This document shows, piece by piece, positions 6,514 through 14,377 of a DNA stretch of 19,445 nt. The notes beneath the pieces are model-generated. The model was not told where the DNA came from, made no database searches, and saw nothing but the letters and a program-made list of their open reading frames with translations. This DNA is from Phycisphaerales bacterium (GTDB taxonomy: Bacteria > Planctomycetota > Phycisphaerae > Phycisphaerales > SM1A02): contig DOVP01000224.1 in assembly GCA_003520025.1 (NCBI GenBank), positions 1 to 19,445 on the forward strand, in the 5' to 3' direction. Each line of letters opens with the position of its first letter. Positions within the stretch are counted from its first letter, which is position 1. Made by a program: the position numbers and the translations under genes.

Positions 6514-8870
6514 CCAAGTTCGTAAGCATCATGAAGTGGACCATCGTGGTTGGTTGGACGTTGACCGCTGCCGTGCTGGTCGTGTCCTGTGGAGCGCCCA
6601 CGGCCGATTCGGCTCGCCAAGAGTCCACCGGTCCGGTGACGGCCGAGACCGCCGGCTCGGTGGTGGCCGGGGCTGCCGTCAGCCCATCTGTTGCCGTTGC
6701 CGGTAGCCAGATGAGCCGGCGGGCTACGCTCGGCGTTCCGCTGCAATGGGATCCCACCAACTCCGATGTCGACGAACTGCTTGTCATCGAGACGAATTAT
6801 GCGTCCCAGGCTGCCGAATACAGAGTTGGAACGGTTGATCGAGAAAGAGCGGACAAGCAACTCGCTCGCAACATGATTGCGATGGACGATGTTCAGGCTT
6901 GCCGTCAGCCGCCTTCCGGATCTGATCCAGTGGTCCCGGGATGCGGCACATTGACGTGTATTCCCGTAGGCGTCACCAACCCGGACGAGTACGTTCCAGT
7001 TCCGCTTGACCATACCGCGGTCGATGCCGATGTGAGCGGCTTCATCTCCCGCGTGCAGGTCACGCAGCAGTTCACCAATCCCTACAACGAGAAGATCGAA
7101 GCGGTGTATGTGTTTCCGCTTCCTCAGGACTCGGCCGTCAGCGACTTCATCATGAAGATCGGCGATCGCACGATCCGCGGCATCATCCGCGAGCGTGAAG
7201 AAGCCCGCCGCATCTACGAAGAGGCTCGGTCCCAGGGCCACGTCGCCTCGCTGCTCCAGCAGGAACGCCCCAACATCTTCACGCAGAAGGTCGCCAACAT
7301 CGAGCCGGGCAAGTCGATCGACATCGACATCACCTACTTCGGAGCGCTGCCGTATCGCAATGGCGGATTCGAGTTCGTCTTTCCGATGGTCGTCGGCCCA
7401 CGCTACAACCCCCCCGGAAGCAGTGATCCGATTCATGCCGTTCCGCGAGGCGGTGCCCAGTACACCACCGATGGAACCGCCGTGTCTTACCTCGCTCCCA
7501 ACGAGCGAAGCGGCCACGACATCGACATCAACCTGACTCTGGACGCCGGCGTGTCCATCGAATCGCTCAAGTCTCCTACCCATGCAGTCACAATCGATCG
7601 CACTTCTCCGGTGGCGGCAACCGTCAAACTCAGTCCACTCGACACGATTCCCAATCGCGACTTCGTGCTGCGGTGGGAGGTGGCCGGTGAGGATCTCAAG
7701 ACCGCCATGCTCACGCACACCGATGAGCGTGGGGGCTACTTCACGCTCATGCTCGTGCCGCCGGCCGAACTCGCTGGCCTGGATCGGGCACCCATGGAGA
7801 TGGTGTTCGTGATCGACTGCTCCGGCAGCATGCGGGGCGAGCCTTTGGCGCTCGCTAGGCAGGCGGTCAAGCGGGCGCTCCGCAGCATGCAGCCCGGGGA
7901 CACGTTCCAGATCATCCGCTTCTCGCAGAGCGCCGCCCAGATGGCTCCGCAGCCGCTTGCTGCAACGGCCGACAACGTCGCTGCGGGTATCCGATACCTC
8001 GATGCGCTCGAAGCCGGCGGCGGCACCAACATGATCTACGGCATCAAGTCGGCGCTCGCCTTCAACCACGACGATACGCATGTGCGAAGCGTGGTTTTCA
8101 TGACCGATGGCTACATCGGCAACGAACCCGACATCCTCGGCGAGATCGGCCGCAACCTCGGTGATGCCCGCATCTTCAGTTTCGGCATCGGCTCCAGCCC
8201 GAACCGTTATTTGCTCCAGCGGATGGCGGACATGGGCAACGGTGTCGCTTCCTTCATCGGGCAGGACAACTCCGCGATCGACGCAATGGACGAATACTTC
8301 GAACTCGTCAGTCACCCGGCCTTGCACGACGTCACGCTCGACGTGGGCGGGGGCGTCAGTGAGGTGTACCCAGCCAACATCCCCGACGTGTTCGTCGGCC
8401 GGCCGATCTTCGTCAGCGGTCGCCTTGGTCAGGACTTCGATGGCGACATCACCATCACCGGTCTGACTGGCGGCGAGCCGCTCGAACTCGACTGCGAGTG
8501 GACTGGTCACGGAGACCGTCCCGCCATCGCCCAGATCTGGGCTCGCACGCTTATCAAGGACCTCAGCGATCGCATGATCTGGTCGACCGAAGAAGGCCTG
8601 CAGCAGAAGATTCAGGAGACGGCGTTGGCGTACAACCTCGCTTCGGCCTTCACGAGTTTCGTTGCCGTGGACTCAAGTCGCGTGACCGAGGGTGAGCACG
8701 GCACGACCGTGCACGTTCCCGTTCCAGTCCCCTCAGGTGTCCGCTATGACACGACCGTGGGGGGGACGCTGGTGGATTCCCCCACTCCGCCGGCACCGGT
8801 ACCAGGCGACGATCACATCGACTCGACGGCCGATGCGGCGGGTCAGACGAGAGGCCAGGCAGGAGGGTGA
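6510..8870 (+). CDS. VIT and von Willebrand factor A domain lipoprotein
   Basis: The 786-residue protein starts with a lipoprotein signal; the lipobox VVSC makes C27 the lipidated residue. A low-complexity stretch follows. A VIT domain (about 157-305) carries the typical VTQQFTNPYNEKIEAVYVFPLP, EREEARRIYEEARSQGHVASLLQQ and RPNIFTQKVANIEPG stretches. The VWA domain (about 430-610) has a complete metal site: D436-x-S438-x-S440 in VIDCSGSM, Thr in GGGTNM, and Asp in FMTDGY. About 120 residues of beta-rich sequence and a QEAL-type helical segment (QKIQETALAYNLASAFTSFVAV) follow. Such proteins mediate metal-dependent protein binding at the cell surface. AGGAGG lies 6 nt upstream of the ATG, the best ribosome binding site in the operon. 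The start overlaps the previous stop as ATGA. A role as a ligand or scaffold in the sigma-factor pathway is inferred from context. Confidence 0.92.
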   Translation: MTKFVSIMKWTIVVGWTLTAAVLVVSCGAPTADSARQESTGPVTAETAGSVVAGAAVSPSVAVAGSQMSRRATLGVPLQWDPTNSDVDELLVIETNYASQAAEYRVGTVDRERADKQLARNMIAMDDVQACRQPPSGSDPVVPGCGTLTCIPVGVTNPDEYVPVPLDHTAVDADVSGFISRVQVTQQFTNPYNEKIEAVYVFPLPQDSAVSDFIMKIGDRTIRGIIREREEARRIYEEARSQGHVASLLQQERPNIFTQKVANIEPGKSIDIDITYFGALPYRNGGFEFVFPMVVGPRYNPPGSSDPIHAVPRGGAQYTTDGTAVSYLAPNERSGHDIDINLTLDAGVSIESLKSPTHAVTIDRTSPVAATVKLSPLDTIPNRDFVLRWEVAGEDLKTAMLTHTDERGGYFTLMLVPPAELAGLDRAPMEMVFVIDCSGSMRGEPLALARQAVKRALRSMQPGDTFQIIRFSQSAAQMAPQPLAATADNVAAGIRYLDALEAGGGTNMIYGIKSALAFNHDDTHVRSVVFMTDGYIGNEPDILGEIGRNLGDARIFSFGIGSSPNRYLLQRMADMGNGVASFIGQDNSAIDAMDEYFELVSHPALHDVTLDVGGGVSEVYPANIPDVFVGRPIFVSGRLGQDFDGDITITGLTGGEPLELDCEWTGHGDRPAIAQIWARTLIKDLSDRMIWSTEEGLQQKIQETALAYNLASAFTSFVAVDSSRVTEGEHGTTVHVPVPVPSGVRYDTTVGGTLVDSPTPPAPVPGDDHIDSTADAAGQTRGQAGG

Positions 8871-8876
8871 GCCTCC
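8862..8876 (+). promoter_or_regulatory. GGAGG/CCTCC hairpin at a gene junction
   Basis: GGAGG (8862-8866) and CCTCC (8872-8876) flank the loop GTGAG, which contains the last base pairs of the upstream gene's stop region. The GGAGG is 26 nt from the ATG at 8893, too far for ordinary use, and would be masked when the hairpin forms. The arrangement repeats the one at 4231-4243. Confidence 0.35.
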
Positions 8877-8892
8877 GCAGTATGCTCATGGC

Positions 8893-9768
8893 ATGCTGCA
8901 CACACTCATCGTCTCGGCCGCGGCCTTCACCTCACCGCCTCCGCTGGAGTTTACGCCGATTCCAGAACGGCTTGCGCCGTTCGGATCGATTTTTGGTAAG
9001 CACATCGACGTGTTCGGAACGCATGTATTCGCCACGCGGGCCACACCAGATGCCAAGGTGTTGCATGCCGCCGCGATCCTTGCGCAGTGGCTGGACAACA
9101 ATGAAGACGGCGTGCCCGACGCGCCCGAAGTCGCCGCCGCCATGGCCGGCCGGGATGCGTATGTGTTCATGACCGTTGATGAGCGGGAGATGGGGCGACT
9201 TCAGTACGAGATGGAGCGTACGCTTGCGTCATGGGGTCTGCTCAGGTGGGGACAGTTTCTTCACGCTGGCGAAACAAATCCCGGAGACGGTGAGTTCGAC
9301 GCGGCGATCGAAGAAACGCTCCATCTTGTGTGCACTGCTGGCTGGGCGCAGGTCTGGCCCGATGTATTCGGTCCTCGCCCCGGAACGCGCATTTCGAACT
9401 GTTGCGATGCTGCTCGCGGCGGTCGGTTTGCCGGTCCGCCTCGCAGGTATCCGCCGAAGGCATGGTTTACCTATGACGACCGGACATGCGAGTACGACTG
9501 CATGGTCGTCGAGTACGAGTACTGGGCGCTCACATCGCTGCTTGGAGGCCAGCAGTCAGCGGGCCGCTGCGAAGAAATCAAACACGAATGGCGGCCCTGC
9601 ACTCCTGAGCAGGTCCGCACCCGCGATGCCGCGGTGGTGAAACTGCTTACCGATCCCGCCTACCACCTTCCGACGCGGTTGCCGGATGGCAACTACGGGA
9701 CCGCTGTTCAATCACCTGCTCCTGACGCCTTTCCCGAAACGCCGCCACCACCTGATCCGAGGTCGTAG
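8893..9768 (+). CDS. Conserved-looking secreted protein of unknown function with an EF-hand-like loop
   Basis: The 291-residue protein has a short, weakly charged hydrophobic N-terminus (MLHTLIVSAAAF) that may be a signal peptide. Around residues 70-85 the stretch AQWLDNNEDGVPDAPE contains an EF-hand-like calcium loop. An EETLHLV motif around residue 138 places two Glu and a His together, as in a possible metal site. The stretches FTYDDRTCEYDCMVVEYEYWALTSLLG and TDPAYHLPTRLPDGNYG recall a family of uncharacterised secreted bacterial proteins; I cannot name it. Cysteine pairs (ISNCCD, CEYDC) suggest disulfides. It starts 22 bp after the VWA gene and is probably the last gene of that operon. 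Its 3' end overlaps the convergent gene at 9708 by 61 bp. I assign no enzymatic function. Confidence 0.75.
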   Translation: MLHTLIVSAAAFTSPPPLEFTPIPERLAPFGSIFGKHIDVFGTHVFATRATPDAKVLHAAAILAQWLDNNEDGVPDAPEVAAAMAGRDAYVFMTVDEREMGRLQYEMERTLASWGLLRWGQFLHAGETNPGDGEFDAAIEETLHLVCTAGWAQVWPDVFGPRPGTRISNCCDAARGGRFAGPPRRYPPKAWFTYDDRTCEYDCMVVEYEYWALTSLLGGQQSAGRCEEIKHEWRPCTPEQVRTRDAAVVKLLTDPAYHLPTRLPDGNYGTAVQSPAPDAFPETPPPPDPRS

Positions 9769-9998
9769 AGGACCGCGAGGATGATGATGATGATGCCGCC
9801 GATGCTTCCTGCGCCGCCTTCGAAGGTGATCGCCCAAGCGTAGGCCAGTGTGGTCATCGGCAGGAAGATCAGCCCCAGCAGCGGGAGGATCCACACGCTG
9901 TATGCGTTGTTGATGAAGGCCGGGTTGAAGATCCATACCAGAATGAGGATCAGCCGCGGGAAGAGCAGGGCGAGCAGAGCGACAAGACAGCAAGGCAT
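9708..9998 (-). CDS. Small integral membrane protein of unknown function
   Basis: The 96-residue protein has three predicted membrane segments, about residues 5-25, 36-57 and 67-85; the last includes a run of five isoleucines. The C-terminus is a glycine/serine-rich tail. An AAAGGGGACC ribosome binding site precedes the ATG. It starts 15 nt after the stop of nuoA on the same strand, so the two are probably co-transcribed. I know of similar short membrane proteins with no assigned function. Its last 61 bp overlap the convergent gene that ends at 9768; both overlapping tails are low-complexity, which explains how the overlap is tolerated. Confidence 0.75.
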   Translation of the reverse strand: MPCCLVALLALLFPRLILILVWIFNPAFINNAYSVWILPLLGLIFLPMTTLAYAWAITFEGGAGSIGGIIIIILAVLYDLGSGGGGVSGKASGAGD

Positions 9999-10013
9999 GA
10001 TGGTCCCCTTTGG

Positions 10014-10403
10014 TCAATCCCAGCGGAAGACGCCCTTCTTCCAGGCATAGACGTAGGCGATGACCGACATCAGCAGGAAGAAGAGGATGCGGCCGAGGAA
10101 GAGGCCGGACTCGGGGCTGCCGGGCTCAAGCTGGGTGAAGTCGACCGCCCATGGATAGAGAAAGATGATCTCGACGTCGAAGACGAGAAAGGTCATTGCC
10201 AAGATGTAGAAACGGACGTTGAACCGCCGCCGCGCGGTGCCGATGGGATTCATGCCCGACTCGTAGGTGCTCATCTTGTCTTTGCCGGACCGCTGCGGTC
10301 CCAGCAGTTGAGAGGCCACGATGTTCACGACGCCGAAGATCACGGCCATCACGATGAGGATGGCGATGGGGATGTACATCGGGAGTTGACTGGCCAGATG
10401 CAT
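10014..10403 (-). CDS. nuoA: NADH-quinone oxidoreductase subunit A
   Basis: The 129-residue protein is a membrane-arm subunit of respiratory complex I, which couples NADH oxidation and quinone reduction to ion pumping. It has the family's three membrane helices (about 8-30, 62-82, 95-118). The family motif KMSTYESGMNPIG (about 43-55) lies in the loop that takes part in the quinone-site region, and FYILAMTFLVFDVEIIFLYPWA carries the conserved acidic residues of helix 2. Length is normal. It is not followed by nuoB: a small unrelated membrane protein comes next, then a convergent gene. The rest of complex I must be encoded elsewhere. No clear Shine-Dalgarno sequence precedes the ATG at 10403. 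Confidence 0.96.
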   Translation of the reverse strand: MHLASQLPMYIPIAILIVMAVIFGVVNIVASQLLGPQRSGKDKMSTYESGMNPIGTARRRFNVRFYILAMTFLVFDVEIIFLYPWAVDFTQLEPGSPESGLFLGRILFFLLMSVIAYVYAWKKGVFRWD

Positions 10404-10521
10404 GGGATGGACATGGTATCGCGTCGTTGGAGGAGTCGGTTGGCCGGTGACCGCTGCTCATGCCATGGTCGGCGAGCATTGGCAGTCGCCCGGTGCGGCG
10501 GCGTGCTTTCGGTCCCACATC

Positions 10522-10559
10522 AAAAACCCCCGAGCTGGTGGTGGGAACCAGCCCGGGGG
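10522..10559 (-). terminator. Intrinsic terminator of nrdJ
   Basis: The inverted repeat pairs 10527-10532 (CCCCCG) with 10554-10559 and 10534-10539 (GCTGGT) with 10547-10552, with one mismatch, for 12 base pairs around a seven-base loop. On the minus strand it is followed by TTTTTG. It lies about 285 bases beyond the nrdJ stop, leaving a long 3' untranslated region, and insulates nuoA from nrdJ transcription. Confidence 0.85.
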
Positions 10560-10677
10560 GGAGGGAAGAGAGGAAGAAGTCGCGACCGCCGGAGCGGCGC
10601 GGTCCTTCCTTGGAGCCAAGGTGTTCGCGGTCGCGTGGTGGAACGCGGGTCCGCTGGAGGATCGGGTGGGAACGATG

Positions 10678-10744
10678 GCGGGCGTCCTGCCCCGCGGACA
10701 ATTCCCTTGTCCGCCGGATCGGCTGACATCCTGTCTGCCGATCC
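10678..10744. repeat. Cluster of three REP-like palindromes
   Basis: Three short palindromes follow one another: GCGGGC-GTCCT-GCCCCGC (10678-10695, one bulge, sharing 10694-10695 with the next), GCGGACAA-TTCCC-TTGTCCGC (10694-10714), and GGATCGGC...GCCGATCC (10716-10744) with an inner GACA-TCC-TGTC. All have pyrimidine loops built around TCC (AGGA or GGGA on the other strand). This common plan suggests a family of intergenic repeats rather than three unrelated terminators. None has a T-run. Copies elsewhere in the genome cannot be seen from this window. Confidence 0.5.
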
Positions 10745-10843
10745 AAGTATGGGAAACGGTTGCGTCCTGCTCCCTGCTCCCACCCGAAGCATCTCGCCGC
10801 CCTTGGCAGAAGCGAGATGCAGGAAGAGATCGGTATCAACTCA

Positions 10844-13800
10844 TCAACTGCACCCCATCGAGTTTCCGCAGTTCATGCACTTGTAGCACGTCCCGTTGCG
10901 AACTGTGATTGACCCACAGTTGTCGCATGGCGGCGCATCGCCCATGAGCGCGGCATTGGATTGATTCAATTCCGACGTAGTTGCGGCCGTGAACTCGCCG
11001 CTGACAATCGTCACTGATGCAACGGGCTCCATCACCGGGTCGGTGGGGCGGCGTGTCGCGGCGTCCATCTTCAATGATGGTTCGCCGCTCACCCGGCCAC
11101 CGTTCTCCGATGAGCGGCTCGCAGCAGTTCGATCGGGCGACATCCTGTCGTCCTTGCATGAGGCGTCCTCCTTGATCGCTGACGTTGTGGTGCTCGCCGG
11201 TCGGACCGGCGCGTTGGCTTCTCGGTATCCCTCTACAAACTCCATGCCCATCCATCGGAAGATGTAGTCGACGAGGCTCTTGGCGAAGGGGATGTCGGCA
11301 TTGGTGGTCATGCCTTGCGGCTCGAACCGCTGATGGGCGAACTTCGTCACGAGGCTCTTGATCGGGACGCCGTATTGCAGGGCGACACTGATGGCCGTGC
11401 CGAGGCTGTCCATCAGTCCACCGATCGTGGAACCTTCCTTGGACATCGTGATGAAGAGTTCTCCAGGGGCGCCGTCTTCGTACATGCCGACGGTCAGATA
11501 GCCCTCGTGCCCGGCAACGTTGAAGTGATGGGTGATGCTGCGGCGGGTGTCGGAGAGTCGTCGACGCATCGGTCGCTCGATGATTCGCTCAACGACGCGT
11601 TCGACGTAATCGACCTGCGCCACGCTCGATGCCGCGTCGGCCGCGCCAACGACCTCGGTGGCGATCTCCTCTCGGGCCAGTTCGATATCGATGTCGTCTT
11701 CAACATCGTCGTCGAGTACATCCTCACGCGCCGAAGCATTCAGCGGCTGACTGAGTTTGCATCCATCACGGTACAGGGCATTTGCCTTGAGTCCCAACTC
11801 CCAACTCATGCGGTAGCACCGCGAGATGTCATCCAGCGTCGCTTCATTGGGAAGATTGATCGTCTTTGAGATGGCGCCTGAGATGAACGGCTGGGCCGCT
11901 GCCATCATCTGAATATGCCCTTCAGCGGCGATGAATCGCTCGCCCATCGGCCCGCACCGGTTGGCGCAGTCGAAGATGGCGAGATGCTCGTCTCGCAGAT
12001 GCGGCGCCCCTTCAATGGTCTGGGTACCGCAGACGAGCCGGTTGAGCGTCGTGATCTGCGGCGGGGTCAGCCCCAGGGCCGCGAGGCCGTCGAAGTTGCC
12101 GCGTTCCCGGAGTTGGACGACATCGGTGGTGCCGCAACGCTCCAGCACATGTTCGGGCATGTTCCAAGCAGTGAAGCCGAATTGCAGTTCGAATACGGTG
12201 GGTAATTGGGCCATGACCGTGGCCAGATCATCGGCGGTGTACCCCTGATCGACAAGGTAATCGCGGAAGGTCGATGGATCGCCCGCGATCTTGCCGTCAT
12301 CATCGGGCATGGGTACGTCCAAGTCGAGTGTGCCCATGACCCACCGCAGAATCTCGGCCGCCTGATCTTCGGTGTATCCCAGCGAGAGCAGGGCAGGCCG
12401 CACCGATTGGTTGGCGATCTTGAAGTAGCCACCGCCTGCGAGTTTCTTGAACTTGGTCAGGGCGAAGTCGGGCTCGACACCGGTTGTGTCGCAGTCCATC
12501 AACAATCCAATGGTGCCGGTGGGGGCGATGACCGAAACTTGAGCATTGCGGAAGCCGTGCTTGGTGCCGCGGTCAAGCGCACGGTCCCATGCCAACTGGG
12601 CTCGGTCGAGCAGTTCGCCGGTATTGGCGATGTTGATGTTGCCGCTGCGAGCGCAGTCGACATCGATCGATACGGGGCGGATGTCCAAGTCTTCCCAGTC
12701 CTCGGAGTCCCGGTCTTCACCGAAGGCCGCCCGCCGATGGTTTCGGATGACGCGGAGCATGTCGTCGCGGTTGTCCTCAAAGCCAGCGAAAGCCCCATGT
12801 GCTTCGGCCAATTTGGCGCTCACTGCATAGGCCCGCCCGGTCATGATCGCCGACATGACGCCCGCGACTGTCCTGCCTTCATCCGAGTCATATGGAATGC
12901 CGGATTGCATCAGGAGGGCGCCGAGGTTGGCATAGCCCAGCCCCAGTGTGCGGTATCGATAACTCCGCTCGGCGATCGAGCGGGAGGGGAAGGCCGCCAT
13001 CAATACCGAGATTTCCAGCACGACCGTCCAGATGTCGATGGCGTGTTCGTACCCCTTTACATCGAAGGTCTGCTTGTCGGTGTTCCAGAACTTCAGCAGG
13101 TTGATGGACGCAAGGTTGCAGGCGGTGTCGTCGAGGAACATGTACTCGCTGCACGGATTTGAGGCGTTGATACGTCCGTCACTTGGGCATGTGTGCCACT
13201 CGTTGATGGTGCCGTCGAATTGCAGGCCGGGGTCGGCGCACTGCCACGCGGCGCGGCAGATGCGATCCCACAAGCCGCTTGCCTTGAGCGTCTTGGCGAC
13301 TTCGCCGTCAGTGCGCTGAATGAGATCCCAGTCGCCGTCTGATTCGATCGCGTGCATGAAGTCGTTTGAGAGACGTACCGAGTTGTTTGAGTTCTGTCCG
13401 GAAACCGTCTGGTAGGCCTCTCCGTTGAAGTCGTAGTCGAGATTGAGTCCGAGATCCTCTGCGAGTTCCTGCTGCGACTCTGAAAGTTGCTGCATGCCCT
13501 CGACCATCGCGGCGACCTTGAGTTCCTCGCGGGCTTTCCAACTGACGAAGGCCTCGATGTCCGGATGATCGGCGTCGAGGCAGACCATTTTGGCTGCGCG
13601 GCGTGTGGTGCCGCCCGATTTGATGGCGCCGGCGGCGCGATCACCGATCTTGAGGAAACTCATCAGTCCGCTGCTGCGGCCGCCACCGGACAGTGGCTCG
13701 TCGTTGCCGCGGAGGGTTGAGAAATTCGTGCCGGTTCCCGAGCCGTACTTGAAGAGCCTCGCTTCGCGGGTCCACAGGTCCATGATGCCGCCGGGGGCGA

Positions 13801-14377
13801 CAAGGTCATCGTCGACTGCTTGAATGAAGCAGGCGTGGGGCTGCGGATGCGAGTAGGCATCATCGGCGAGCATCTGTCTGCCGGTCCCGGGGTCGTTCAC
13901 CCAGTGGCCCTGGGCCGGACCATTGATCCCGTACGCCCAGTGCAGACCGGTGTTGAACCATTGTGGGCTGTTCGGCGCTGCGACCTGATTGAGCATCATC
14001 CAGCAGAGTTCGTCATAGAAGGAATTGGAATCTTCGACCGAGTCGAAGTAGTCGTGCTTCTCGCCCCAAGCGCGCCAGCATCCGGCCAGGCGGTGGATGA
14101 CTTGACGTGCCGATCGTTCCGGGCCGAGCACCGGTTCGCCTTGCTCATCGGTAATCGGTTCGCCATCGTCGTTGATCTGCGGCACACCGGCCTTGCGGAA
14201 ATATTTGCTCACCATGATGTCGGTGGCGAGTTGACTCCACTGCTTGGGAATCCACGCCTCCTTCATCTCGAAGACGATGGAGCCGTCAGCATTGCTGATG
14301 CAACTGGATCGGCGTTCCCACTCGACGCAGTCGAAGACGTCGGTTCCGGGTTTGGTAAAGCGTCGTGTGACTTTCAT
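10844..14377 (-). CDS. nrdJ: Vitamin B12-dependent (class II) ribonucleotide reductase
   Basis: The 1177-residue enzyme makes deoxyribonucleotides from ribonucleotides using adenosylcobalamin and needs no oxygen. NPCSEYMFLDDTACNLASINL carries C409, the expected thiyl-radical cysteine, and C420 of the redox pair, with the 11-residue spacing of the Thermotoga enzyme. C183 in PHACFIQAV is the likely other redox partner. Substrate and barrel stretches include GSGTGTNFSTLRG and VIAPTGTIGLLMDCDTTGVEPDF. A TSCPD domain lies near 960-1060 (GHEGYLTVGMYEDGAPGELFITMS begins it). A disordered linker of about 90 residues leads to a C-terminal cysteine cluster, CDNCG...CYKCMNCG, typical of long NrdJ proteins and likely a metal-binding or re-reduction tail. 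AAAGGA with 6-nt spacing fixes the ATG at 14377. No intein is seen. Regulation by NrdR is indicated by boxes upstream. Confidence 0.97.
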   Translation of the reverse strand: MKVTRRFTKPGTDVFDCVEWERRSSCISNADGSIVFEMKEAWIPKQWSQLATDIMVSKYFRKAGVPQINDDGEPITDEQGEPVLGPERSARQVIHRLAGCWRAWGEKHDYFDSVEDSNSFYDELCWMMLNQVAAPNSPQWFNTGLHWAYGINGPAQGHWVNDPGTGRQMLADDAYSHPQPHACFIQAVDDDLVAPGGIMDLWTREARLFKYGSGTGTNFSTLRGNDEPLSGGGRSSGLMSFLKIGDRAAGAIKSGGTTRRAAKMVCLDADHPDIEAFVSWKAREELKVAAMVEGMQQLSESQQELAEDLGLNLDYDFNGEAYQTVSGQNSNNSVRLSNDFMHAIESDGDWDLIQRTDGEVAKTLKASGLWDRICRAAWQCADPGLQFDGTINEWHTCPSDGRINASNPCSEYMFLDDTACNLASINLLKFWNTDKQTFDVKGYEHAIDIWTVVLEISVLMAAFPSRSIAERSYRYRTLGLGYANLGALLMQSGIPYDSDEGRTVAGVMSAIMTGRAYAVSAKLAEAHGAFAGFEDNRDDMLRVIRNHRRAAFGEDRDSEDWEDLDIRPVSIDVDCARSGNINIANTGELLDRAQLAWDRALDRGTKHGFRNAQVSVIAPTGTIGLLMDCDTTGVEPDFALTKFKKLAGGGYFKIANQSVRPALLSLGYTEDQAAEILRWVMGTLDLDVPMPDDDGKIAGDPSTFRDYLVDQGYTADDLATVMAQLPTVFELQFGFTAWNMPEHVLERCGTTDVVQLRERGNFDGLAALGLTPPQITTLNRLVCGTQTIEGAPHLRDEHLAIFDCANRCGPMGERFIAAEGHIQMMAAAQPFISGAISKTINLPNEATLDDISRCYRMSWELGLKANALYRDGCKLSQPLNASAREDVLDDDVEDDIDIELAREEIATEVVGAADAASSVAQVDYVERVVERIIERPMRRRLSDTRRSITHHFNVAGHEGYLTVGMYEDGAPGELFITMSKEGSTIGGLMDSLGTAISVALQYGVPIKSLVTKFAHQRFEPQGMTTNADIPFAKSLVDYIFRWMGMEFVEGYREANAPVRPASTTTSAIKEDASCKDDRMSPDRTAASRSSENGGRVSGEPSLKMDAATRRPTDPVMEPVASVTIVSGEFTAATTSELNQSNAALMGDAPPCDNCGSITVRNGTCYKCMNCGNSMGCS

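Larger units (their letters stand above)
10404..10843. other. Gene-free stretch between nrdJ and nuoA
   Basis: These 440 bases hold no coding region I can support; the open frames here lack family features. On the minus strand they contain, in order, the nrdJ 3' untranslated region, a group of three palindromes (10678-10744), a strong terminator (10522-10559), and about 120 bases that must carry the nuoA promoter. I could not identify a convincing nuoA -35/-10 pair. Confidence 0.7.

Noticed and set aside
6303..8510. Minus-strand open frame of 735 codons
   Set aside because: It is the antisense of the VIT/VWA gene. Strong GC-rich codon bias leaves few stops on the opposite strand; its sequence has no recognisable domain.
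9776..9795. ATG trinucleotide repeat
   Set aside because: It is the antisense of the five-isoleucine run in a membrane helix of the gene at 9708-9998, so it needs no separate explanation.
12206..13162. Plus-strand open frame of 318 codons
   Set aside because: It lies fully within nrdJ on the opposite strand and shows no family features.
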